A stretch of 64,000 nucleotides of DNA, taken from positions 1 through 64,000 of the forward strand of contig NZ_JAIZZN010000009.1 of NCBI RefSeq assembly GCF_020443565.1. Direction: 5' to 3'. Both the position numbers and the translations under genes were made by a program. How positions within the stretch are numbered: the stretch's first letter is position 1; each line of letters opens with the position of its first letter. Origin of the DNA: Clostridium sp. CS001. GTDB taxonomy: Bacteria; Bacillota; Clostridia; Clostridiales; Clostridiaceae. The notes beneath the pieces are model-generated. The model did not search any database. It had not been told where the DNA came from and saw only the letters and a list, made by a program, of their open reading frames with translations. Shown here one piece after another: positions 8,266 through 18,397 of this stretch.

Positions 8266-9750
8266 CTACTTTATCATCTTGTTTAGTTCGCTACTTATAT
8301 TGTTAATCTCCTGAATTTCTCGCACAACTTCAGATACCTTAAGGTTTTGCTGATTTATTACCGATAAGATTTGTTCTGTAGTTGCTGCATATTCTTCAGA
8401 TACAGCAGCTATGTTTTGAACCTCTGTATCAACAACAATAAATGTATCTTTAACATTATTTATAACATGATTTTGCTTTGAAATATTGGAATTTAACTCT
8501 TTAAATACCCTAGCTAAATCTTCAAATGTATGGTAAATCTTCTGAGCTACATTATCGCCAATATTTACTGCCTCATTACCCTTTTGAGCTTCTTTTAGTG
8601 CTAAAGCGGTGGTTGTACTTGTATTTTTTATAACTTGATAAATATCTTCAACAGTATTATTACTTTGCTCTGCTAATTTAGCAACTTCATTAGCTACAAC
8701 TGAGAATCCTTTCCCTGCTTCTCCTGCCCTTGAAGCTTCTATTGAAGCATTTAAAGCTAATAGATTTGTCTGCTTAGCTATATTTTTTATTCCTGTTAAA
8801 AATACATCTATATCACCCATTTGCTTTTCAAGAGTAATTACTGTATCTAAGGAAGATTTCACAGTATCTTTAATAATAACCATTTGTTTATTCATTTCTT
8901 CAATTTGATGTGATCCTTCTGTAACATCATTATTTACCATTTCTGAAATACTTACTATCTTCTGCGAAATTTCTGTGCTTTGCTCAACAGTCTTTCCTGT
9001 ATTAATTATTGTTTGACTTATGTTGTTAACATTATCTGCTTGCATATTTATTCCGTTTGTCATTTCATTAACTGCGGCAACTACATCTTTGCTTATTTCT
9101 TTTACCACATTTATATTTGAATTGCATTTTTCTATGCTGCTATTCAAAACCCCTGTACTTTTATCTATACCACCCATGGTATTTTCTAATTTACTTAATA
9201 ACTCCAAAGTTTTTTTCTCTTTTTCTAAGCTTTCTTTAATTAACTCGGAACTCCATTTTGTAAGCAAACATAGTAAAAATATGCTTATGTTTATTATAGC
9301 TAGACTGCTTATAAAATCTGTAGCTACCATGTTAGCTCCAAGCACCGAATCTTTCGAAATAAAGTACATTAAAATCAATGAACCATCTAAAATAAATCCA
9401 TAAATACATAACAAAATAATATCACTGTATAGCGCTGCTAATAATAGACAAGCATTATATATTAGAAATCCAGACCCTAATCCTCCTTGTAAATGAGCTA
9501 AATATAAACACCCAAAGAATGGAGATAAACTTACTAGCAGCCCCTTAATTCTAAAATTGATCTTTAATGTATAAATAACACTTGCAATTATTGAAGATAT
9601 TCCAGTTACAATTAAAACTTCAATACCCGGTTCTTTGCCTTGTGCCATTACCGTTTGTAATGTTAACACAATAGTAGATATCCATATTGCTATAATATTA
9701 AACTTCAAGGTTTTTTTATTTCTACTAGTGATTTCTTTTCCGTCCTGCAT
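8266..9750 (-). CDS. Methyl-accepting chemotaxis-type protein with multi-pass N-terminus
   Basis: A 494-residue signal transducer. The N-terminal 190 residues hold about six hydrophobic segments instead of the usual two helices flanking a periplasmic domain, so the input module is an integral-membrane sensor. The rest is a long coiled coil with the hallmark hairpin tip: GIKNIAKQTNLLALNASIEASRAGEAGKGFSVVANEV, near residue 320-355. Such proteins signal to CheA/CheW. No HAMP domain is evident. It stands alone, with an AAGGAGAG ribosome site and no chemotaxis genes nearby. Confidence 0.92.
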   Translation of the reverse strand: MQDGKEITSRNKKTLKFNIIAIWISTIVLTLQTVMAQGKEPGIEVLIVTGISSIIASVIYTLKINFRIKGLLVSLSPFFGCLYLAHLQGGLGSGFLIYNACLLLAALYSDIILLCIYGFILDGSLILMYFISKDSVLGANMVATDFISSLAIINISIFLLCLLTKWSSELIKESLEKEKKTLELLSKLENTMGGIDKSTGVLNSSIEKCNSNINVVKEISKDVVAAVNEMTNGINMQADNVNNISQTIINTGKTVEQSTEISQKIVSISEMVNNDVTEGSHQIEEMNKQMVIIKDTVKSSLDTVITLEKQMGDIDVFLTGIKNIAKQTNLLALNASIEASRAGEAGKGFSVVANEVAKLAEQSNNTVEDIYQVIKNTSTTTALALKEAQKGNEAVNIGDNVAQKIYHTFEDLARVFKELNSNISKQNHVINNVKDTFIVVDTEVQNIAAVSEEYAATTEQILSVINQQNLKVSEVVREIQEINNISSELNKMIK

Positions 9751-9878
9751 ACGTGACTCTCCTTCATAATGTTTTTATTTACCTACAAAAATATCTTATG
9801 TATAGTATATATAGATAAATCATACTATATTTACCTATTATTTTCAATTGAATTTAATTTTAACTTATGTTGAAACTG

Positions 9879-10619
9879 CTATTGCATTCCCCCATCTATT
9901 GTTATAACTTGCCCTGTAATGTATTTTGAATTTTCGCTAACCAAAAAGGTTACAAGATTACCTATATCATCAACCTCTCCAAATTTCATCATGGGTATTT
10001 CATCTACCAGCGATTTGCGGTCCTCAGCACTTAACCATTTATTCATTTCTGTATCTATGACACCTGGTGCTATAGCGTTAACTCTAATGTTGCTAGGTGC
10101 TAGTTCTTTTGCTAAAGCCTTTGTAAAAGAGTTAATTGCCCCCTTGGAAGCTGAGTAAATTACCTCACAAGAAGCACCTACATTCCCCCACATTGAAGAT
10201 ATATTTATTATACTTCCATTTTTTTGTTTAATCATTTCCTTTACTGCATTATGGGAACAATTAATTGTACCCATGAGATTTACATTTAAAACACTGTCCC
10301 ATTCTTGTGGCACTGCATCCATAAACAGTCCTACCTTTGATATTCCTGCATTATTTATCAATATATCTATTTTACCTAATTTTTCAACAGTAGTTTTTAT
10401 CATCTGCTTTGAAAATTCATAATCACTTACATCACCTTTGATTTTCATGGCATAAGCTCCAAGCTCTCTAATCTCTTTAAGGGCCTCTTCTGCTGCCTCA
10501 TCATTGCTTTTATAATTTATTACAACGCAAGCTCCAGCTTTTGCTAGTGCTATAGCTATACCTTTTCCAATGCCTCTAGATGCCCCTGTAACTATGGCTA
10601 CTTTACCTTTTAAATTCAT
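9879..10619 (-). CDS. SDR-family reductase, FabG-like
   Basis: A 246-residue classical short-chain dehydrogenase/reductase: NAD(P) motif TGASRGIGKG near residue 12, NNAG about 88, catalytic Ser in INISSMWG, YSASK (Tyr/Lys pair) and the C-terminal PGVIDTEM and TGQVITIDGGMQ segments. The sequence looks like 3-oxoacyl-ACP reductases, but no fatty-acid synthesis genes are adjacent, so the substrate is open. The ATG at 10619 (GGGAG seven bases before) is chosen over an ATG five codons upstream. Confidence 0.88.
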   Translation of the reverse strand: MNLKGKVAIVTGASRGIGKGIAIALAKAGACVVINYKSNDEAAEEALKEIRELGAYAMKIKGDVSDYEFSKQMIKTTVEKLGKIDILINNAGISKVGLFMDAVPQEWDSVLNVNLMGTINCSHNAVKEMIKQKNGSIINISSMWGNVGASCEVIYSASKGAINSFTKALAKELAPSNIRVNAIAPGVIDTEMNKWLSAEDRKSLVDEIPMMKFGEVDDIGNLVTFLVSENSKYITGQVITIDGGMQ

Positions 10620-10657
10620 ATATACATCTCCCATCTATAATAATTATCCTTTATATT

Positions 10658-10843
10658 TTATTTTCCTTCAATATAATATAAATAATCCTCTTCCCACTCA
10701 GCCCAAGAGGTATATCCCTCTGATTTTAATTCTTCAATGAGTTCCTTATCTTGTGAACATAAAGGCGTGGATACTTCTTGTGCTTCATAACTTATATAAT
10801 AAAACAATATCCTTATCAATGCAACAAAAGCAATTTCAGCCAT
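10658..10843 (-). CDS. Possible small protein (about 61 aa)
   Basis: A short ORF beginning MAEIAFVALIRILFYYIS and ending in a hydrophilic, acidic SEGYTSWAEWEEDYLYYIEGK. The C-terminal half has protein-like composition, but no clear ribosome site precedes either candidate start (10843 or 10864). It ends 38 bases before the SDR gene. It could be a real small gene or the 3' remnant of a larger one. Low confidence. Confidence 0.35.
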   Translation of the reverse strand: MAEIAFVALIRILFYYISYEAQEVSTPLCSQDKELIEELKSEGYTSWAEWEEDYLYYIEGK

Positions 10844-11056
10844 TCTATTACAATAAAAAACCATATTAATATCTAAATATCATGCAATTAGAATCTTTTT
10901 TAATAATATCAACAAAAATTCTTCTTAAGTTCAAGCTATTTATAGCCCATATAGTAATAATACTATATAATATAATTGAGCATAATATATTATGTACTTT
11001 AACAGAGATATTAAAAAGCTTAAAATATACTTTTATAACACAAGGAGGAACAATAA

Positions 11057-13048
11057 ATGAATAAAATTGATCAATTAACCGTAGATACCATAAGACTTTT
11101 ATCTGCTGACGCAATAGAAAAAGCAAAATCAGGCCATCCGGGACTTCCACTAGGAGCAGCACCAATGGCTTACACTTTATGGGCAAAACATATGAAACAT
11201 AATCCTAAAAACTCAAAATGGCAGGATAGAGATAGATTTGTACTGTCTGCTGGTCATGGTTCAATGCTTGAATACTCACTACTTAGCCTTTTTGGATATG
11301 GTCTAACTATGGAAGATTTAAAAAACTTCAGACAACTTGGAAGTTTAACACCTGGCCATCCTGAGTATGGTCATACAAACGGTGTTGAAGTTACTACAGG
11401 TCCTTTAGGCCAAGGAATTGCTAATGCAGTGGGTATGGCTATAGCAGAAACTCATCTTGCGGCAAAATTTAATACAAAAGAACATGCAATTGTAGATCAT
11501 TATACTTATGCTATATCAGGTGATGGTTGCCTTATGGAAGGTATATCTGGTGAAGCTGCATCTCTTGCAGGTACTTTAGGCCTTGGAAAACTTATTTTAA
11601 TGTACGATTCAAACAATATAACAATAGAGGGAGATACAAACATTGCTTTTAGAGAAGATGTAGCTAAAAGATTTGATGCTTATGGATGGCAAGTTTTACG
11701 TGTAGAAGATGGTAATGACATGGAAGCAATAAGTAAAGCTATTGAAACTGCGAAGCTTGAATTAAACAAACCTTCACTTATTGAAATTAAAACTATTATA
11801 GGATTTAGCTGTGCTAAAAAACAAGGTACTGCTTCAGCACACGGTGAAGCCCTTGGAGAAGCTAACATAGTTGAAATGAAAAATTGCCTAGGCTGGAACC
11901 TTGATCCATTTACAGTTCCAACTGAAGTAACTAAACATATGGAAAATATAACATCTGCTCTTGGTGAAAAAGAAGCAGCATGGAACACACTTTATGCACA
12001 ATATAGCCAAAAGAATCCACAGCTTGCTAAGGAATATGAAGCATGGCAAAGTGGAGAGCTTTCTGTAGACTTACTTGACCTTCCAGAAATGTGGAAGTTT
12101 GAAGGCAAAGCTGCAACAAGAAGCTCATCTGGAGACATAATAAATATATTAGCAAAGCATGTACCAAGCCTTGTTGGTGGTTCAGCAGACCTTGCACCAT
12201 CTAATAAAACATACATGAAGGGCCGTGGTGACTTTTCTATGGAAGATAGAACTGGATCCAATCTTCATTTTGGAGTAAGAGAACATGCAATGGCCGCTAT
12301 AGCAAATGGAATCTATGTACACGGTGGTCTTAAGATATTTGTTTCAACTTTCTTTGTATTTGCTGATTATATGAAAGGTGCAATGAGATTATCTTCTCTA
12401 ATGAACCTTCCAGTAGTTTATGTTTTAACTCACGATAGTATTGCAGTAGGTGAAGATGGCCCTACTCATGAACCAATTGAACACCTTGCATCACTAAGAA
12501 GTCTACCAAACTTTAATGTATTTAGACCAGCTGATTCCAAAGAAACAGCTGCTGGGTGGTATGCTGCAATGACTTCAAAATCAACACCTACAGCATTAAT
12601 ACTTACAAGACAAAATCTTCCTCTATACGAAGAGACTTCAACAGAAGCTTTAAAAGGTGCCTATGTACTTAAAACTTACGAAGAGCAAGGCAAAAACCCA
12701 GATATTATCTTAATGGCTTCTGGTTCTGAAGTAGAATTTATTTATGAAGGAGCTAAGTTATTAAATCAGCAGGGTATAAAAGCTAGAGTAGTAAGTATGC
12801 CTTGTATCGATATATTTGAAACACAATCAAAAGAATATAAAGAATCTATTTTACCGTCTTCTGTACGAACTAGATTAGCAGTTGAAGCTGGTTCTTCATT
12901 CGGTTGGCATAAATACGTTGGCCTAGACGGAGACACAATCTGTATTGATAGATTTGGAGCTTCAGCACCTGCAGAAGCACTATTCAAAGAATTTGGATTT
13001 ACAACAGAAAATGTTGTTGCTAAAGCACTTAAATTGCTTGGGAAATAA
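11057..13048 (+). CDS. tkt: Transketolase
   Basis: Thiamine-diphosphate enzyme of the non-oxidative pentose phosphate pathway, moving two-carbon units between sugar phosphates. The 663-residue length matches full one-polypeptide transketolases. Signatures: [18 protein letters not shown] near the N-terminus, [16 protein letters not shown], the ThDP motif [18 protein letters not shown], and in the pyrimidine domain [14 protein letters not shown] and [29 protein letters not shown] lies at good spacing before ATG 11057, and a strong terminator follows. It is transcribed alone. Confidence 0.97.
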   Translation: MNKIDQLTVDTIRLLSADAIEKAKSGHPGLPLGAAPMAYTLWAKHMKHNPKNSKWQDRDRFVLSAGHGSMLEYSLLSLFGYGLTMEDLKNFRQLGSLTPGHPEYGHTNGVEVTTGPLGQGIANAVGMAIAETHLAAKFNTKEHAIVDHYTYAISGDGCLMEGISGEAASLAGTLGLGKLILMYDSNNITIEGDTNIAFREDVAKRFDAYGWQVLRVEDGNDMEAISKAIETAKLELNKPSLIEIKTIIGFSCAKKQGTASAHGEALGEANIVEMKNCLGWNLDPFTVPTEVTKHMENITSALGEKEAAWNTLYAQYSQKNPQLAKEYEAWQSGELSVDLLDLPEMWKFEGKAATRSSSGDIINILAKHVPSLVGGSADLAPSNKTYMKGRGDFSMEDRTGSNLHFGVREHAMAAIANGIYVHGGLKIFVSTFFVFADYMKGAMRLSSLMNLPVVYVLTHDSIAVGEDGPTHEPIEHLASLRSLPNFNVFRPADSKETAAGWYAAMTSKSTPTALILTRQNLPLYEETSTEALKGAYVLKTYEEQGKNPDIILMASGSEVEFIYEGAKLLNQQGIKARVVSMPCIDIFETQSKEYKESILPSSVRTRLAVEAGSSFGWHKYVGLDGDTICIDRFGASAPAEALFKEFGFTTENVVAKALKLLGK

Positions 13049-13058
13049 TTAAAACATG

Positions 13059-13083
13059 GTGCCACCCAGGTGGCAAGTGGCAA
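13059..13083. repeat. Single-arm copy of GCCACCCA..CAAGTGGCA repeat
   Basis: GCCACCCAGGTGGCAAGTGG just after the tkt stop matches, with about two differences in 23 bases, one arm of the palindromic repeat at 41717-41768. It contains a small internal palindrome GCCACC..GGTGGC. Confidence 0.5.
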
Positions 13084-13096
13084 GTTTATATTTAGT

Positions 13097-13138
13097 AAAA
13101 GATCATTTAATCAGATTATTGAGTAGATGATCTTTTTT
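13097..13138 (+). terminator. Terminator after tkt
   Basis: AAAAGATCAT pairs with ATGATCTTTT around a 20-nt loop and is followed by a T-run on the plus strand. Confidence 0.75.
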
Positions 13139-13191
13139 CTTTTATTTAGTTGATAATGCCTTAATATCTAAAAGATACCTTTGTCATAAAG

Positions 13192-13317
13192 TTATTCTAG
13201 CACTCCGTTGTTAATTGCCTTAATAATTTCATCATGGATATTCATTACTTCATTTATTGGTATACTGCCAATTACTTGTCTTTCCTTAACCTCAGTTTCC
13301 CCAAATATTTTCTCAAT
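13192..13317 (-). pseudogene. Decayed coding fragment (41 codons)
   Basis: A 41-codon open frame without a start codon (the codon before it in frame is a stop, then ATT). The reading, such as EKIFGETEVKERQVIGSIP and NEVMNIHDEIIKAINNGVLE, has the amino-acid composition of a real protein C-terminus. No ribosome site is present. It is probably the remnant of a deleted gene between tkt and the acetyltransferase. Family not recognised. Confidence 0.4.
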
Positions 13318-13340
13318 TTATATTCCTCTATATAAAAATC

Positions 13341-13847
13341 CTATACAATAACCTTTACATACCGATATTCTTTTAATTCTTTTCCAATAGTAATCTCTTT
13401 TACAGTACCATCATGAGTGAATCCTACTTTTTCGTAAAATCCTCGTGCATGTACATTTCCTTCAAGTACCCAAAGACTAACTTTTTTATATTTTCTGTTT
13501 GTTAATTCACTAATCCCCCAGTTTATTAATTCAAAACCTATGCCCTTATTAAAATACTCTGGCAACAAATATATACCCCATATTTCACCATAAGAATTAT
13601 CTTTATCCTCATCTCTACACTTGCCAATACATATTAGTCCAACTGCCATACAACCTTTGAAAATTATAGCATCTTCTTCCCAACCCTCTGATAATGCTTT
13701 TTCAAAATATTTCTGTCTTTTTTCTGAAGATATATTATTTAATATCTCTTCAGGAACAATACCTTTATATGCTACTTTCCAGGATCTCGAGTGAATTTCT
13801 CCTAATATTGCAGCATCATCTACATTTGCATAACGAATTTTATACAT
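13341..13847 (-). CDS. GNAT-family N-acetyltransferase
   Basis: 168 residues with the GNAT layout: beta-strand 1 IRYANVDDAAILGEIHSRSW, motif A region GEIWGIYLLPEYFNKGIGFELINWG (Q/RxxGxG/A variant NKGIGFEL), and the C-terminal LWVLEGNVHARGFYEKVGF. Transfers an acetyl group from acetyl-CoA to an unknown amine. AAGGAG precedes ATG 13847. Monocistronic, among other small accessory enzymes. Confidence 0.87.
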   Translation of the reverse strand: MYKIRYANVDDAAILGEIHSRSWKVAYKGIVPEEILNNISSEKRQKYFEKALSEGWEEDAIIFKGCMAVGLICIGKCRDEDKDNSYGEIWGIYLLPEYFNKGIGFELINWGISELTNRKYKKVSLWVLEGNVHARGFYEKVGFTHDGTVKEITIGKELKEYRYVKVIV

Positions 13848-13936
13848 ACGCTAACTCCTTTCAGATACTTAAAAATAAATTATCCTCATTAAGAAAATAA
13901 GTCACAAATAAAAACTACACAAGTTATTATTGTTTA

Positions 13937-13963
13937 TGACGCTTAATTAGAATAATGCGTCTT
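13937..13963. terminator. Weak hairpin between acetyltransferase and APH-like gene
   Basis: GACGC pairs with GCGTC around a 16-nt AT-rich loop. It is a weak terminator candidate. Confidence 0.3.
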
Positions 13964-14003
13964 ACTCAATCATATTCTTTAAATAATTTTTTTTAATTAT
14001 TCG

Positions 14004-14936
14004 TTAATAACCAAACAAAACTAATGAATCTAAAATAATGTTTTTCAAATCAGTATATTTTTGTGGGAGATTTTCTTTTGCTCCGAGCATTTGCAATGGA
14101 TTTACCAAGTCACGAAGTTTACTTAATCCATACCAGTCAGATGGCAAAGTTCTTTTAGCAAAACTGTTATATACGACCTCAAATATTTTAATTTGTGTTA
14201 GTTCAAAGCAATTAAAATACCGAAAAAATTGACCTATATCCGCCAAACTATGACCAAATCCTGAAAACTCCCAATCAACAATCCAAACTTTGTTATCTTT
14301 ATCAACAATCATATTTGCTGGACGAAAATCTGAGTGAATAAAACTGATATACTTATCAATTACATTTAAATTACTTTGTTTATCCGATATAAGTTTCTTA
14401 ACTCGTTCTTTAAGGTCATTCCCAATACGTTCAGTAACAATATCTTTTTCAAGAAACAAATCATACCATGTCAAAAAAGGAGGATAGTCATTATTAAATT
14501 CACCATTATTTACAACATCAAAGTTATGTATATATGCAGCACTTTCTGCCACTTGCATAATAATACCATCTTCAAGTTTACCTCTTTGTGTCAACATTTC
14601 TTGCATTGAATTTCCGTTTATATATTCATACATCAAACATATTCTTTGAGTTATGTTGTTTTCAGATATAAAAAATAATTTAGGGATTTTTAAGAACCCA
14701 TAAAATAATTCATTAATGATTTTTTCTTTCTTATAACTTGAATCATTTAATGGACAAATCCTCAATAAAAAAAATCCTTTGTTTGTATGTATTTTATAAT
14801 TGCTATTTCTACAACCAACATTTATTGTCATAAAGCCTAATATTTTAAAATGCTTATCATATTGCTTGAATATATCTGTTATTTCCTTAATCCCAATATT
14901 ATAAAATGGTATTGAACGTTCCCATAAATCATCCAT
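14004..14936 (-). CDS. Aminoglycoside phosphotransferase-family kinase
   Basis: A 310-residue protein with the APH/choline-kinase catalytic core: FIHSDFRPANMIV (catalytic Asp and Asn in the HxDxxxxN motif) and VWIVDWEFSGFGH (metal-binding DWE) near residues 208-235, and an N-terminal lobe beginning with a GCRNSNYKI nucleotide loop. Family members phosphorylate aminoglycosides, choline, homoserine or sugars; the substrate cannot be read from the sequence. A GAGGTG ribosome site precedes the ATG. Confidence 0.8.
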   Translation of the reverse strand: MDDLWERSIPFYNIGIKEITDIFKQYDKHFKILGFMTINVGCRNSNYKIHTNKGFFLLRICPLNDSSYKKEKIINELFYGFLKIPKLFFISENNITQRICLMYEYINGNSMQEMLTQRGKLEDGIIMQVAESAAYIHNFDVVNNGEFNNDYPPFLTWYDLFLEKDIVTERIGNDLKERVKKLISDKQSNLNVIDKYISFIHSDFRPANMIVDKDNKVWIVDWEFSGFGHSLADIGQFFRYFNCFELTQIKIFEVVYNSFAKRTLPSDWYGLSKLRDLVNPLQMLGAKENLPQKYTDLKNIILDSLVLFGY

Positions 14937-15092
14937 ATTTCACCTCGATTTTCTATATTTAAGTTTAAAGATTTATCTTAACCAATAACTTGTGTTAAGG
15001 CGCCTTCAATTACCGTTTTGACGCAAGATATAAAAAATATGAATTATTAATAATATTAACCTCTCAGTTATTAATATTTCCATAGTTTCACC

Positions 15093-15662
15093 TTATAGAA
15101 CCTTAATTTCTTTAATCTGATACCCTCCATTTCTTAAATCTAGTTTAAATAGTCCACCTGGTACAGATTTTACTATGTTGATATCTTCCCCACAGCAAGT
15201 TGTTTGATTATCTACTAATGTCTTTAACACCGCACCATGTGTTACAATTAGTATATTTACATCAGAATACATGCTATCGTAGTAATTTAAGGCTTGTATT
15301 ACTCTTGAAAAAACATCCTTTTCTGACTCCATTTCAGGGACGTCTAAGTTTGGAAACTTAAATTTAATCTCCTCTACTAACAACCCTTCCGCTAAACCAA
15401 AAAATCTCTCGATAAATAATTCATCAATTACTATTTCTCCTTTGTAACCAATGCTCTTTGAAAAAATCACCGCACTCTCATTGGCACGAGATAGGGGGCT
15501 AGATACAATATAGTTAATATCGCCAATACTTCTTTTGAAGATAAAAGCAACTTGCTCAATCCTCTTTTTTCCTGTTTCATTTAGTGGAATATCTGTGTGC
15601 CCTTGACACCTATCAATAGTATTCCAATCTGTTTCTCCATGTCTTAGTAAAAAAATACTCAC
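15093..15662 (-). CDS. Histidine phosphatase-family protein
   Basis: 189 residues starting (GTG) VSIFLLRHGETDWN, with the RHG catalytic motif at the N-terminus, SSPLSRANESA, and the second catalytic His in ILIVTHGAVLKTLV. The family includes cofactor-dependent phosphoglycerate mutases and the cobalamin phosphatase CobC. There are no cobalamin or glycolysis genes next to it. GTG at 15662, eight bases after AGGAG, is preferred to the ATG 16 codons upstream. Confidence 0.88.
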   Translation of the reverse strand: MSIFLLRHGETDWNTIDRCQGHTDIPLNETGKKRIEQVAFIFKRSIGDINYIVSSPLSRANESAVIFSKSIGYKGEIVIDELFIERFFGLAEGLLVEEIKFKFPNLDVPEMESEKDVFSRVIQALNYYDSMYSDVNILIVTHGAVLKTLVDNQTTCCGEDINIVKSVPGGLFKLDLRNGGYQIKEIKVL

Positions 15663-15746
15663 AAAACCATCTCCTATTTTTGATCTTGAAATAATATTTG
15701 GACAAACCACTATATTTTTTCCTTATATACATGTAATAACTCCTAA

Positions 15747-16244
15747 TTACTTTTGAACATATTCGCTTTTTAACATTGAATATATTATTTGATCTAAATA
15801 ACCTCTGTTAGACTTATAATTTTGCCTAAGTATTCCATCACGATGCATTCCAAGTCCTTCATAAAGCTTAATCCCTATAACATTATCGGGATATACATCC
15901 AACCAGAATCTATTCATCTTCATATCTTCAAAGGCATATTTTAATAATGCAGCCATGACTTCCTTGCCATATCCTATTCCTTTGTGAGAAATAGCAATTC
16001 TTCGAAGTTCAAAGATTTCAGATTTAAAATCTAGTCTAATTAATGCAAATCCAACTATTAAATTGTCTTCTTTTCGTCTAAATACAAAAATCAAATGATT
16101 TTTATCCTCAATTTCAGCTTTATGTTCCTCATATGTGCCAATCCATATGAAATCACGATTATCTTTATGCCTTTCCAAATTAATAATAGTTTCAATATCT
16201 GCTTCTGTTGCATCGATTATGTTAAGACGCTCAGTTTCTAGCAT
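15747..16244 (-). CDS. GNAT-family N-acetyltransferase, RimL-like
   Basis: 165 residues starting MLETERLNIIDATEAD, with the RimJ/RimL-type ending WLDVYPDNVIGIKLYEGLGM and a KGIGYGKEVMAALLKYAF acetyl-CoA loop. Second acetyltransferase in this region. ATG 16244, eight bases after AGGAGG, is preferred to an ATG only two bases from it. Substrate unknown. Confidence 0.87.
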   Translation of the reverse strand: MLETERLNIIDATEADIETIINLERHKDNRDFIWIGTYEEHKAEIEDKNHLIFVFRRKEDNLIVGFALIRLDFKSEIFELRRIAISHKGIGYGKEVMAALLKYAFEDMKMNRFWLDVYPDNVIGIKLYEGLGMHRDGILRQNYKSNRGYLDQIIYSMLKSEYVQK

Positions 16245-16295
16245 ATACATATCCTCCTACTTTATTTGTATTTATATATTAGTTGAAATCTGCCT

Positions 16296-17093
16296 CTAAC
16301 CTAAGTTAGCCATCTTATAATATAAATCCTTTATGTTATATTTTAACTCTGCATTTACATCAATTAATAAGTCTATATATTTACTTCCTATCTCATAAAA
16401 GCAAACTCTATCAAATGGTTTCTGCAATTTATTTGTATTTCTATTAATACCTAACCTATCTCTTATAAGATTTTCTATATATCTTGCAAATCCTTCCTTC
16501 CACTCTTGCCATACCATATATTCAAAATCAATTTTGTTTAAATATCCTCTTATTTCCTTATGATAATTTGAAACTCTATTATAGTCTCTTGTATTGAAAT
16601 AATTATCTAATTCCATTGTTTTTTCAATGAAAATAGGATTTTCATAAGGGAATGAATAATTTATTTCCCACATGAAATTATTTTCTTTTCTTGACTTTCT
16701 CTCTATTTCTAAAGTTTCTCTAAGCTCACTCTCGCAGTTTTCACATTGAAAACAGTGTACAAATTCATGGAAAATAAACACATACCCCTCAAGGCTATCA
16801 AATACATCATCTGATACTATTGCAGATGACTTCATATTATAAAATTCAAGTTGGAATGCTGCTAAAACTCCTTTTGAGATTTGCATTGGCGTTGGGTACT
16901 CTAATTTAAATTCATATTTTTCACCAGTTACATCTAAATCAAAGACAAAGAAAGTATCATCTTCTACAATTGTTATTGGATAAAGTTTTGATAATGATCC
17001 ATCTATGTCCTTTAATTGTTTGTGTAATTCATTAACTTTACTCAATGAAATTACTTGCTTTGCTAGGAACTTATTTTTTTCCTCATTATTCAT
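16296..17093 (-). CDS. HExxH-motif protein, possible zinc peptidase-like
   Basis: A 265-residue soluble protein with IFHEFVHCFQCENCESE near residues 115-131: an HExxH zinc motif followed by three closely spaced cysteines. A Glu that could be the third ligand lies further on (for example WQEWKEGFARYIENL, about residue 213). No signal peptide, so it would act in the cytoplasm. The family is not recognised, and peptidase activity is only suggested by the motif. A GGGGGG ribosome site precedes ATG. Confidence 0.6.
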   Translation of the reverse strand: MNNEEKNKFLAKQVISLSKVNELHKQLKDIDGSLSKLYPITIVEDDTFFVFDLDVTGEKYEFKLEYPTPMQISKGVLAAFQLEFYNMKSSAIVSDDVFDSLEGYVFIFHEFVHCFQCENCESELRETLEIERKSRKENNFMWEINYSFPYENPIFIEKTMELDNYFNTRDYNRVSNYHKEIRGYLNKIDFEYMVWQEWKEGFARYIENLIRDRLGINRNTNKLQKPFDRVCFYEIGSKYIDLLIDVNAELKYNIKDLYYKMANLG

Positions 17094-17197
17094 TTATACC
17101 CCCCAGAATAATATATTATTTTTCTAAAAATCATTAACTTTACCTGCAAATAAAAAATTTCTTACTTAACCTTTTTCTTACAACTATACATATAACT

Positions 17198-17917
17198 TTA
17201 ATATTTAAAAACCCTTAGTCTATAAGCATTGATTGCTGTTTCTGAAAGTTTATTCATTAATTTATAGTTAGCATATGCACCAACTACCATACCAATTCCA
17301 GGAACAAGTTGTAGCATCTTTGCTAAATCTATATAATCCCTGTATTCTCGTTCAAAAGTCTTCCAATCAAAAGAATTTACATCCTCAGGCAAATCTTTTA
17401 CGTACTCATCCCAATTTAAAACTTGTTCATAAATTTCAACTTTTCTTTTATCACTTGAAAAAGCTAATTGAAAAACGTATAAAATATATAATCTCTCTTT
17501 GTAATTCTTCACATCAAAGCCATAGTAACTGGCTACTTCAAATAAAAATTTTATTTTCAAGCTTAGAAGAATAGGAAAGTCTGCAAGCCCCACTATAAGA
17601 CCAGCTGCTCCAGTACCTGCACCACTAACAGTGGCAGTTTTTCTATAAAAGTCCGTTCTGTCCTTTACTAATATTTCACGTTGTTCTAGGCAGGTATTTG
17701 TAACAGGCGGTTTTGAAGTAAACTCCGAACCAATCAATACAACCTTCACCATATTCTTAATTGAATCACTAATAAGATTTTGAAATTTCTCTGGTAATAA
17801 ATTATTCATCTTATTTTGTAGTCCCTTAGTGATATCATTTGAAAAAGAAGGCCTCTTTTTCATCTTTTTTTTCCATAGCATTAATTCCTTTAGTGCATTA
17901 TCTTCATAATTACTCAT
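17198..17917 (-). CDS. EcsC-family protein
   Basis: 239 residues with the EcsC pattern: a glycine-rich helical segment SGAGTGAAGLIVGLADFPILLSLKIKFLFEVASYYGFD and a C-terminal LAKMLQLVPGIGMVVGAYANYKLMNKLSETAINAYRLR. EcsC proteins are membrane-associated and of unknown biochemical role (in Bacillus the gene sits with an ABC transporter). No transporter lies beside this copy. AAAGGAA precedes the ATG. Confidence 0.82.
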   Translation of the reverse strand: MSNYEDNALKELMLWKKKMKKRPSFSNDITKGLQNKMNNLLPEKFQNLISDSIKNMVKVVLIGSEFTSKPPVTNTCLEQREILVKDRTDFYRKTATVSGAGTGAAGLIVGLADFPILLSLKIKFLFEVASYYGFDVKNYKERLYILYVFQLAFSSDKRKVEIYEQVLNWDEYVKDLPEDVNSFDWKTFEREYRDYIDLAKMLQLVPGIGMVVGAYANYKLMNKLSETAINAYRLRVFKY

Positions 17918-18017
17918 ATTTGTTTCCTTTCAAAATTACTATTACTATTAATGATTCTCTGAAGCTATAACTAACTGCTAGATTAATATAATACCCAAAT
18001 TCAACTTTTTAATAGCC

Positions 18018-18347
18018 TTAGGCCAATGAACTCTTCCTTATCTCATTTAATTCATCTTCATTAAATATCCCTAACTTATATAAATATAAATATTCCTGTG
18101 ACACTCCACTATTAAATAATAATAAATCATCTGTATTTATTGTAATAGGTATCCCTTTGTCAAATAACTTTTTAGCAGGATAATTTGCCATATCCTTAAT
18201 CGCTCCTAATATATAGTTACTACTTGGACAAATGTTCAATCTAATATTTCTTTCTTTTATAAGATCCATTACATACTGGCTAGAAGCTGCCCCTATACCA
18301 TGTTGAATCTCATCTACCTCCAGTATTTCTATAGCCCTTTTTACAAC
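18018..18347 (-). pseudogene. Adenosine-deaminase-like gene, 3' fragment
   Basis: Read continuously from 18347 the frame gives VVKRAIEILEVDEIQHGIG, then NICPSSNYILG and PITINTDDLLLF, the C-terminal half of adenosine-deaminase-family amidohydrolases (HG, PxSN and metal-binding Asp in NTDD). An ATG inside the fragment would yield only 83 residues without the first metal ligands. The other half lies at 20407-20775; the inserted IscB element separates them. The fragment ends in SSLA, shorter than usual enzymes. Confidence 0.85.
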
Positions 18348-18353
18348 GAATTA

Positions 18354-18394
18354 GGTATTCATCCACTATACCTTTAGGGTAGTGGATGAATACC
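18354..18394. repeat. Subterminal hairpin, tnpA-side end of the IS
   Basis: A 15-bp perfect stem (18354-18368 with 18380-18394) lies within ten bases of the element end, the usual position for TnpA recognition hairpins. Confidence 0.75.
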
Positions 18395-18397
18395 GTT

